The notes under the pieces: model-generated
What the model saw: the letters and a program-made list of their open reading frames with translations, nothing else
The model's database searches: none
Told to the model about the DNA's origin: nothing
In this document: positions 55,474 through 64,000 of the stretch, in pieces
Position numbering within the stretch: position 1 is the first letter of the stretch
How the letters are laid out: each line of letters starts with the position of its first letter
Assembly (NCBI GenBank): GCA_027575805.1
Contig: JANBPU010000065.1
Span: 1 to 64,000 of the forward strand
Direction of reading: 5' to 3'
DNA from: Mycoemilia scoparia
Taxonomy: Eukaryota; Kickxellomycota; Kickxellomycetes; Kickxellales; Kickxellaceae
DNA length: 64,000 bases
Program-made: the position numbers and the translations under genes

Positions 55474-56668
55474 ACAGTCCCAGTGTTCTTTCCATCTGAT
55501 ATTGCTGCCTTGGATCCACACACATATTTGTGATTGATTTGGAGATAATACCACATTATTTTCTACATATCAATTTCAAAAACTTTGGTATATCCTGAAT
55601 ACTAAAACTTAAATTTACAGATCTAATATTATAATAATAACAATAATAATATACTTGCATTTCTATTTCTTCTGCTATTGTTAAAGTCATTTGAGACACG
55701 ATACATGTTTTTACGAATGGTACCTTGCATTTTTGTTTCCTTATTTTTCTCTCTCCCCCGAAAGTATATCATTCATCTTATGGCAAACCTTCGATCAAAA
55801 GGAAACAGATTGATAGCCTCACACATTCCCTGTAAATTAGCCCATAAGATATGCATACATTTTAGTTGGCTACTTAGTGATGGTTGACTAGAATACAAGA
55901 GAATATCGCAGTGCCCTTTTAGTGGAGACTACTCTGGCAAATGACCATGGTGTGACATTCATTCAAAACAGTTGCTCTTTCTATACACTACACGTATCTT
56001 ATCTGATATTCCATATGATTATTTAATGTAATATTCAATGATTGCTATGCTATCACTACTATAGTACTCACCGTGTTTACCACAACGAATATGCGTATAT
56101 AAATAAATAAAAAGCATGATGTCCATCGGAACTTAGATAGACTTTTTGATCTCCGTCCGCTCAGGCCTTTTGCATCACTCTTTATTATTCCCGCACATTA
56201 ATTTTTGTCGGCAATGCCGAAATTAAAAATAATAGTAAAGTTTGATAATGTGTGTTAACATCAAAGAATATACTAGTTTTCATTTTTCCACATTTACCTC
56301 TGTTTTCACACACAGACACACACAGACACAGACACACACTCACACTCACACACTCTCTCTCTCCCCCAAAAAAATTTACTTGAATTGTGGAAAATAACCG
56401 CAATCACTCAGTCTGATGATGACGACGACGACGACGACTACATTGGCAGAAGAAGAGTTGCTAGTTCCTTTTCGAATTCCATGCATGAAAGATTTGGCCA
56501 AGAATATGATGTCTTTCTATACTATTGTTTGCTCTTGTAAAAGTTGGGAGGGGGAAACAAAAACCCAGGTGATTTGGAATACTACTGCTAAAGCACTTGG
56601 AATAGTCACATTGGTTAACTCTGATGATATTGACTGAATATTTATTTATCTGTTTGAATAAACCAGAG

Positions 56669-56713
<45 letters not shown>

Positions 56714-58361
56714 AAGCAATGAGCTTCAACTGTGAATAACATCAGGTGAATCACAGTTGATATGAACTATGTACTAAAGAGTATATGCGTCTTTTACACC
56801 AGGACTAGTTTGGGATTCAATTGGACCATTACCATTTTGCTTTAAAGTCCATGCTTGATAGTACTATTGTCCATGTGAAACAAAAATGATGATATTCATG
56901 GGAATAATGCCAATCTTCCTATGTATGCGCGTAAAGGAATATGTCTGGCTTAAAATAGGGGCTGCTACTATAATTGGCAAAATCTCGCATAGAATACTCT
57001 AATAATAGGTCAGGTTAAATATATAACAGATCTGTACCCTTGATATTTATAAACATATAACTTTGCAACAGGATCGAGAATATAATGAATTTAAAGCTGC
57101 TGCTGTTGTTGCTGGTTGTGATGGTGTTGGTGGTGATAGTATTGTTATAGTGGTGAAATGATTGGTATCGTATCGTATCGTCTCTGGCTTTCTTTATTAA
57201 ATGGATCACACTTGATACTCACAACGTATGGCGTTGGATTTTGATAAATAAATAGGTGCGAAAAAATAACGATCCCCAATGTGACCAATAGTAAGGCGTC
57301 TTGCAGTTCTATGCCCGTGTGAGCTTAGATGTATTTTTGGGTAGCATTTCCCAGAAACCAAGCATGATGACAATACCACTCTACTAAAATTAACATTTCA
57401 TTGGGGTATAAGAAGGGGGGCGGGCGTGGTGGTGCGGATGCTCTTATATGTGGATCTATTTTGCTAAGCAGGTTATCATGGTGTGAATTGAACCATGTCA
57501 CGCCATTTTTTCAAGCCGGTTTAAGAAAAGATAGAGTTATATGAGAAAGAAATAGACGGATAGCGAGGCAAACAAAGACTGTTGCCTGCCTAAGCTGCTG
57601 TAACAGCAATGGGAGAAGCACAAGTTCAAGCACTACATATACATTTCCAAACCCGGAAACACGAAGAAGAAGAGAGGAGATGCACAGTCAGCATTTATGG
57701 AATTCGAGAACTTGAGGATAGATCTATCAGTACATGCAGCTTCTCAAGGAATGCAGTGATAAAAGTAAGGCATAGTTAATAGCGATATTTGGTAGAGAAG
57801 AAAACAATGCAATAAAGAATTGGAACTTTCAGTGCCAAAGAGCGATCTTGATAATGAAAAGGCGGTATTTGGAGCTTCTAGGGCCATTATCACCATAAGC
57901 CCAAGTTGGTAGCTACAATGCCAAGCCTAACGCTGGCAAGCTTGAAATATATGGTGAGGTTGAAAGTGTTCTATTGATAAAACATCAGCCCCGGAACAAG
58001 TATTCTATGCACAGAAAAGCCCGTGACCGCGTGAACTCTGGTCAATACAAAAGAAAAAAGTTCATTATGATGTGGCTTTCTGTGGTTTGCAATGGGCGCC
58101 AAGGTAGCAGCAGCAGCAGCAGTCCATTAACCCAGGCACCAGCACCATCGTCAATACTTTGCTACCCCCGACTGATATGGGGGGCAACTGGGTTGTTCTT
58201 GGCATACACCCATTTACAATATAAGCGCGTGTGCAATCCCTGGCACCAGCATTATATATGCTACCACCTTTAGATTTATATCTTTTTTCCTCTTGTGTTT
58301 CGGGTTCCGACCTTTCATTTCTTTGGGTGAACTTCTCATTTCTTTCTGCTCTTTAAATCAT
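55474..58361. other. Intergenic, no firm gene
   Basis: Contains a family C fragment (55793-55870), CA/GA-repeat tracts (56306-56352, 56668-56713), GAC repeats (56418-56439) and a TATCG tandem (57166-57181). Frames at 56416-56637 and 57974-58273 are open but show no family match or codon bias. Confidence 0.5.
55793..55870 (+). repeat. Family C fragment, copy 3
   Basis: Contains GATCAAAAGGAAACAGATTG, CACATTCCCTGTAAATTAGC, CCATAAGATATGCATACATT and TTAGTTGGC, matching copies at 25146 and 33357. Confidence 0.5.
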
Positions 58362-58538
58362 TTATTTATATTTCTTTGAAAACTTGCTCTTGCACTCCTC
58401 GACTTCTCTATTGAGATATACTACTGCCATTTTTTTGATTGTTGGCTTTGATGTAAGTACTTTGGCATATTTGACTATGCTACCACCACTACTGCTATCT
58501 TTTCCCTTTTCTTGGTATTGTTGCGCCATTACAGCCAT
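58362..58538 (-). CDS. Possible small protein, 58 aa
   Basis: Minus-strand ORF reading MAVMAQQYQEKGKD at the start and a basic end KSKFSKKYK. The ATG is in an ACCATGG context. A TATAAAAA box (58653-58660) lies about 115 bp upstream, the same layout as the other small genes here. Codon use is not strongly biased. No signal peptide or membrane helix. No family recognised. It could also be a chance ORF. Confidence 0.35.
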   Translation of the reverse strand: MAVMAQQYQEKGKDSSSGGSIVKYAKVLTSKPTIKKMAVVYLNREVEECKSKFSKKYK

Positions 58539-61344
58539 GGTATGTGCCACAGTTAACAAACATATGGGGAGAAAGGGGTAGATGGTGCTCCAAAGAGCCG
58601 TGCTTCCTACATGTTTATGATTTAAACATGTACACATGTAGTAAAGTGGTGGTTTTTATACTGGATGCTGCTATCACTGCCTGTCCCTAAAGTTTCTGTC
58701 TTAATTCTGGTAAAAAAGTTTGAACCAACGCTTTGTTTTGATTGGCATGCCACCTCTTTGCCACAAAGGGAGCATGATGCCATAGACTCCCAAAACGGCT
58801 AGTTCAACACTTTTGACTATGGGCTACTGTGTTGACTATATGTCTCGGCATGACTGAGCTTAGTTGCCTAGATGAGCCCATAAAGACATCTTTGGCGCTT
58901 CAATACTGTTGGATGCTTTGGTGTCGGTGTGGTACCCATGCATATGTGCTGATGTGTTGATTTGGCAGGTTTGCTCCTTTTGGCTCATTTGCCAAGTATT
59001 TGATCTCTGTCCCCACTTTCCTTGCCCACAACAAGCTGAATCACAAAATGTTTTTGTGTTCTCTCCTCATCTGGAATCTGTCTTGTTTACAGCAAAGGAA
59101 ATTGATTGAGATTCATGCCATCCTCTCTTATTGATACTATCCTCTTCTTTCCTATTCGAATCTAAACCCAACCAAGTGCTCTGCTTGTATCCTGTATTGC
59201 CACGCTGCTTATGATGACAAACTCTTTACACGTGCCAATAAGTCTCTAAAGCTCACATACGCATATCTTTTCTTGCTTTTCGTCTAGATATATATATTAT
59301 ATATTTCTTTGATTCATATATAATACCATACTGCCACCACAGTAAACGTAGAAAAACGCAGCAGCCACCTGTTATAATTGACGACGGGACGAACTCGGTT
59401 TGCAAATCGGTCCAAAGTTTTAGCACCACTGCTACCATATCCTCCTTTCTACATTAGTGGCCTATCATCGCTGCAATTTCTCGCACACTCCCACAAACAC
59501 ATACAAAGTGTAATACACTGATTTTACGCACTCTCCGTTGTCATAATACATCTCTTCCTTCGGATCCAAGGTGCCTCGATTTTGACTAAAAATAACTTCC
59601 GTCACACATTACAAATCATTTCTAACCAACTTCGGGTCTTATACTTTGCGAGTGCCTATTCCGCAATTAATACTTCCTTCGTGTCTCGTGTTTTTTCCGT
59701 GTGTCCTCTTCTGTCTCCCCTCCCCTCTCTTTAAGTATTTTTATTTATTCTATTAATTTTTTATTTATTTATTGCCTCTTTGACTTCATTCTGTCAAAGT
59801 ATATCTAACTATCGCACACACTAGCACGCTCCGCATTCTTGAGCACACACTTGTCGCGGGTTAGCAAAAGACAAACGCTACTGTTACTATCACCTTGAGA
59901 GTTTCAGTTCGACCTGCTTGTACATATCCGATTCGTGTCACCTGTCTTGGCTAGACAGAGAATATAGGGTTCATTTTTATCCTACAGGTCTGCCCTACTC
60001 AGAAGTGGTGTGTATTATATATCTATCTTTCTGTACAGGTAAGGTGATTTTGAAATTTACTTCCTTCATCCAAACCACAGACTATACCACACATTCCTGC
60101 CTGTGTATTGGCCATAACTATGCCTAGTCGTCCAGTCTATCCATTATGCCCTTTCTTAACTCGTGCGAGTACATACACACAAAAACCCCTTCCCAACAAT
60201 TGTCCGAGAGTCTGGAGTTTATGTAAAAGCCTTTCTATGACACACTACATTTTGGTCTTGTTTATGCGCATGGCCTTGCCTTTGCGGTCCCTTTTCCGAA
60301 AATGGTCTAGACATCCATTATACCTGTGGTCGTCTCCACCACACTTCCATTGACTCTCCCACTCACAATCCCCCTTGCAATTATAATGATGCAAGCCTCT
60401 CTGTCTTTTTGCCACATATTCAACAATTGCACACACACACACACACACACACAGAGGCTGCTAGCGCTAGTTGGCTAACTCTTGCTTGACTATCATCCTC
60501 AGCCGATGAGAGACTGAAAAGTACAACAACCACAAACAGCAGCAGGAGCAGCAAGCGTGTCAATGTGTGATACATACATAGGTATCAGCACGACTAAAAA
60601 ATATAATAATTTTCTATACATTTACAACCTATATGCATTTGTGCTACTGTCATTTTTTACTCCTTGCCTCTCTCCTTCTTCTCCCTCTGACTCCTCGCCT
60701 TCCTTGACCTGTACACACAGTTTGTGGCTCCTCTCTTCTGTAATTTTCATTATTGTATTATTCTCCTTTGTCTTGTCTTCACCTTCCTGCTTTTAATATT
60801 TCCTCCTTTGTTTGTGTAAAATATTACTATTTTTAACTTGCTTTCGTGATTCTATAAATTCACATTTTGTTGTTCCCTTCTTTTAATCTTGTTGGCAATT
60901 GCCACCAAAAACATTCCTTTTCCCTACTACTATTCACTTTGTATCTCCATCCGCCAAAACATAGTTGTGGTAAGCTTTGAAAAGCAGACCAAGGTTTCCA
61001 ACAGCATTTCTGTGGTTCAGAATTTCGAAGAGCATTGTAGCTCTGTTTTATATGACACCTTTTGCTAACCAACCACTGCTTCGGTTCTTCCAGCTCCTAG
61101 ATCGTTTTATATACCCAGTATTACTGGCCTATCCAAAGCATATATATATACACGCACGTACATATATAATATAATATAAGGTAGGGACGCTTGTATCATG
61201 AATATTATGTTCGTACATAAACACAAGTGTATAAACGTGTATTCACCTATATATAAGAGGTCAATAGACCTGATTGTGTGCTGCTTTGTTTTTTATGTCG
61301 CACATATATGCTAATGTATACATATTAAATTGTTGAATATACAG
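58539..61344. other. Long region upstream of the P4-ATPase
   Basis: About 2.8 kb, markedly pyrimidine-rich on the plus strand from 59460 to 60860 (many TCTC/CTTC runs) with a CA run at 60431-60452. This suggests a long promoter or transcribed leader for the flippase. A fragment near 59345-59440 reads a protein-like stretch (VIIDDGTNSVCK) between splice-like signals but is too short to call. Confidence 0.5.
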
Positions 61345-64000
61345 ATGTCGTGGCTGAAAAAACGAATACAGAACCTCTTGAGGTACAACAAAGAGAGTTT
61401 GAACGATTGCGATGGGGGTCGCATAAATATAAAGAACTTTCCACCACGGACAATATATATTAACCATACAATACCAGCCAATGAAGTCTCCTCACACGCC
61501 AAAAACTATTGTTCCAACGCCATCATTACCTCTTCATATACGCCTTTAAATTTTGTTCCCAAGAATTTGTATCGTCAATTCCACAGAGCAGCCAACATGT
61601 ATTTCTTGGTGCTGACTATATTCCAGCTTGTACCATACTTTGCCCTAGGTACGCCCATATTGACGGTGCTTCCAATCATCATTGTCTTGCTCATCACTGC
61701 TATTAAGGATGGATTCGAGGATTGGAGACGGCATATTTCTGACAAAAAATTCAATCAATCTCCTACTAAGATCGTGAGAAACTGGAAGAACTCCAACATG
61801 CTTCCAATCGAGCAAATGGTAGAGTTTTATCGGAATAGCTCATGGGTTAGAATTAAATCAAAAGTCAAAAAGTGGGTTTCCCGAGGCACTTCACAGGCTG
61901 TCCAAGCACCTTTATCTTGGGGCACCGAAGTAATTGATGAAAGTTCTCCACCACGGATAGAAGACAAGAAGTGGAAGGACGTCCGTATTGGCGATGTCGT
62001 ATATCTCGAATCTGGTGACCATATTCCAGCGGATATGATAATTTTATCAACTTCTAGCGAGGAAGGCGAGTGCTATGTTGAAACAAAAAACCTTGATGGT
62101 GAAACCAATCTCAAGCCAAGAAAAGCTATTGACACGACAAGTGGCTTGAAGACACCAAAAAATTGTCTGGATTTGGACTTTATAATAACTTCTGATCCAC
62201 CATCGGCAAACATGTTTTCTCATAATGCGTCAATCACAGTATTCAAGGCTCCTTCGATCAGGTTGGAGAGTGGGAGGTCGTCAAGCGAAACCTCCATAGG
62301 CCCCGGCCCCGATAATTTTTATGAAAAAATCGGTGCTGACGCCGAGCGTGGGCGCAGCGACACAAATCGTACAAAGTTCGGGAGTTCACCGTATGATATG
62401 GAGTCTGATCCTAATTGGACTGAAAAAATCTCAAACGAGCCGGAAACCTCATACGGGCATCATCATCATCATCATCATCGCATGGCAAGTAATACTACTT
62501 TTGTTAATCGTCCTTCATCCTCACTATCTACTTACACACCTAAGACATCATATTTCAATCATCAGACTTCGAACTCTCCCTATCGTCTTCAGAGTACTTC
62601 AAAGCAAGTCGACGAGTCGCATATACATGCGAGATCTTCTCCCAGGCTGTTTGAATCCGAACGCGGAGAGACTACTCCTGTCTCAATCACCAATATGCTT
62701 TTGCGTGGAATGGTGTTGCGAAATACCGAATGGGTATATGGTGTCGTTGTCTACACTGGTGACCAGACCAAGATCATTCTTAACTCTGGACCATCCCCCT
62801 ATAAGCGCAGTCGACTCGAGCGTATTATGAATCGTCAGGTCATGAGCAGCTTTTTCTTCTTGCTTGTTTTATGTCTCGTGTGTTCGTTCATTGGCGGTTT
62901 CATGTTTGCAGACACAGACAGGTTTGGTCATCCATTTGTTAGAACTACCCAAACGCCATTCGTATACGGCTTCCTATTGTTTTGGTCGATGCTGATCATC
63001 TATCAAAATGTCATCCCTATTTCCTTGTATGTCAGTATTGAGTTTGTCAAAGTTTGGCACGCTTTCTTTATTTATGAGGATATTGAGATGTACTATGAGC
63101 CCACAAGGCAGCGTTGTATTCCACGAAACTGGAATATTTCCGACGATATGGGTCAGGTCAGCTACATTTTCAGTGACAAGACTGGTACATTGACACGCAA
63201 TGTTATGGATTTCCGCATGTGCTCTATTTATGGCAAAATGTATGGCAGGCAGCTTCCTGGAGATGAGCTGGATGTCATCAAAGGCAGGCGTGCCAAGGAA
63301 GAGGTCGATCGTAATAATCCAAACCAAGGAGATGAGAACAATGATCCAGATGCGGACATGGCCTCGCTTTTCAGATTAAGTACTGGTGCTGTTGAGGATA
63401 CTCAGTATCTCCAACAGAATGAGATCAATGATGCCTTTGACACATCGTCTAGTTTGCTGCCAAGAAAGTCAGCCAACTTTAATCAAAGGTTTTCGACTGC
63501 TGTAGCCGATGACAATATCCAAGAAAGGCGCCAACAAATGATCGGGGACTATGTCACCGCAATCAATAACGTGTTTACACCAAAGTATATTGATTTGGGT
63601 GATCCAACTACTGGTGAGGGCGGTCAGTACACATTCGTTGATCCAGATATCTGGAATGACCTTGCTCAGAATGACCCAAGCAAGACGCCTGGTGGCGAGG
63701 GTGGCAGATCCAGTATTGGAATCAGGAGATCCAATACTGTGCGTACCCAGATTGTTGACGACAAGGAGCAACGTGAACACATACACTTGTTTCTGACTCA
63801 GCTGGCTGTTTGCCACACTGTATTGATTGAGAAAGACAAAGTCTCAAATAATGATGACGATGATGTGGAAGAAACCTCCTCGACAAAAATGAAGCTAACA
63901 AAAATCCTAAAAGGCCAGCGTGATCGTATCCTTGAGAGCGTCCGTGGACACTCACGCAACAATTCCACTGCTAATCCTAGCATTTCAAAGGAAGAAGAAG
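61345..64000 (+). CDS. P4-type ATPase, phospholipid flippase (Dnf1/2-like), 3' truncated by window end
   Basis: Moves aminophospholipids or phosphatidylcholine from the outer to the cytosolic leaflet, usually with a Cdc50/Lem3 partner. The frame is open from ATG 61345 to the end of the window, 885 codons with no stop. The start MSWLKKRIQNLL, then RTIYINHTIP, SYTPLNFVPKNLYRQF and TAIKDGFEDWRRH, matches the family N-terminus. The A-domain motif TKNLDGETNLK has DGET at 251-254. A 180-residue Ser/His-rich insertion (about 280-450), with seven consecutive His at 372-378, precedes MLLRGMVLRNTEWVYGVVVYTGD. Next come KRSRLERIMNRQV, the membrane pair with PISLYVSIE, and the phosphorylation motif DKTGT at 611-615. 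The visible end is an acidic stretch of the nucleotide-binding region. PISL and the KRSR block place it nearest Dnf1/Dnf2. Confidence 0.93.
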   Translation, partial: MSWLKKRIQNLLRYNKESLNDCDGGRINIKNFPPRTIYINHTIPANEVSSHAKNYCSNAIITSSYTPLNFVPKNLYRQFHRAANMYFLVLTIFQLVPYFALGTPILTVLPIIIVLLITAIKDGFEDWRRHISDKKFNQSPTKIVRNWKNSNMLPIEQMVEFYRNSSWVRIKSKVKKWVSRGTSQAVQAPLSWGTEVIDESSPPRIEDKKWKDVRIGDVVYLESGDHIPADMIILSTSSEEGECYVETKNLDGETNLKPRKAIDTTSGLKTPKNCLDLDFIITSDPPSANMFSHNASITVFKAPSIRLESGRSSSETSIGPGPDNFYEKIGADAERGRSDTNRTKFGSSPYDMESDPNWTEKISNEPETSYGHHHHHHHRMASNTTFVNRPSSSLSTYTPKTSYFNHQTSNSPYRLQSTSKQVDESHIHARSSPRLFESERGETTPVSITNMLLRGMVLRNTEWVYGVVVYTGDQTKIILNSGPSPYKRSRLERIMNRQVMSSFFFLLVLCLVCSFIGGFMFADTDRFGHPFVRTTQTPFVYGFLLFWSMLIIYQNVIPISLYVSIEFVKVWHAFFIYEDIEMYYEPTRQRCIPRNWNISDDMGQVSYIFSDKTGTLTRNVMDFRMCSIYGKMYGRQLPGDELDVIKGRRAKEEVDRNNPNQGDENNDPDADMASLFRLSTGAVEDTQYLQQNEINDAFDTSSSLLPRKSANFNQRFSTAVADDNIQERRQQMIGDYVTAINNVFTPKYIDLGDPTTGEGGQYTFVDPDIWNDLAQNDPSKTPGGEGGRSSIGIRRSNTVRTQIVDDKEQREHIHLFLTQLAVCHTVLIEKDKVSNNDDDDVEETSSTKMKLTKILKGQRDRILESVRGHSRNNSTANPSISKEEE

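Noticed and set aside
57613..57770. Short frame starting MGEAQVQALHIHF near 57613
   Set aside because: 56 codons, no bias, no recognisable domain; possibly a retroelement scrap but not supportable.
59345..59440. Actin-like fragment (VIIDDGTNSVCK)
   Set aside because: Fewer than 35 residues, no neighbouring exon found, and the resemblance to the actin N-terminus is too short to trust.

Overview
The window is nuclear DNA of a fungus, probably an early-diverging AT-rich lineage (Mucoromycota- or Zoopagomycota-like; I cannot fix the species). The evidence is an ergosterol-type sterol C-24(28) reductase (ERG4), a Dnf-type P4-ATPase, a mitochondrial acetolactate synthase, a diphthamide gene with short GT-AG introns, dispersed Pol III genes (two intron-bearing tRNA-Tyr, two 5S rRNA), TATA-box promoters about 140-200 bp upstream of several small ORFs, and abundant microsatellites between genes.

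Layout. 1-10.8 kb is gene-poor: two tRNA-Tyr genes, one small unrecognised gene (59 aa, minus strand) and many copies of two short palindromic repeat families, here called A and B. 10.9-13.6 kb is DPH2 on the minus strand with eleven exons. 14.9-17.5 kb holds two tandem secreted expansin-like (double-psi beta-barrel) proteins with acidic Ser/Gly/Asp linkers. 19.8-29.4 kb carries ILV2, a proline-rich protein with an SRA1/Sec31 C-terminal domain, and mitochondrial glycerol-3-phosphate dehydrogenase (GUT2/GPD2-like). 29.7-30.8 kb is a frameshifted ORF that looks like a retroelement ORF1 remnant. 34-40 kb contains two small putative secreted proteins and two divergent 5S genes. 41.5-52.1 kb is gene-dense: a secreted GDSL esterase, a coiled-coil/stathmin-like protein, RPS8, RPA43 (Pol I subunit) and a Bye1-like TFIIS-M/SPOC protein. 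ERG4 lies at 54.0-55.5 kb. After about 5.9 kb of largely non-coding DNA, the window ends inside a P4-ATPase flippase gene.

Functionally the recognisable genes are housekeeping: translation and ribosome synthesis (RPS8, RPA43, DPH2, 5S, tRNA), branched-chain amino acids (ILV2), glycerol metabolism (GUT2), and membrane sterol and lipid organisation (ERG4, flippase). RPS8 and RPA43 are divergent and share an 0.8 kb promoter with a perfect AT-centred palindrome. The less described material is the small secreted or orphan proteins and the A/B repeat families, which often sit next to each other, are sometimes nested, and tend to lie in 3' flanks or introns. Exon structures were derived by hand from reading frame and splice signals.
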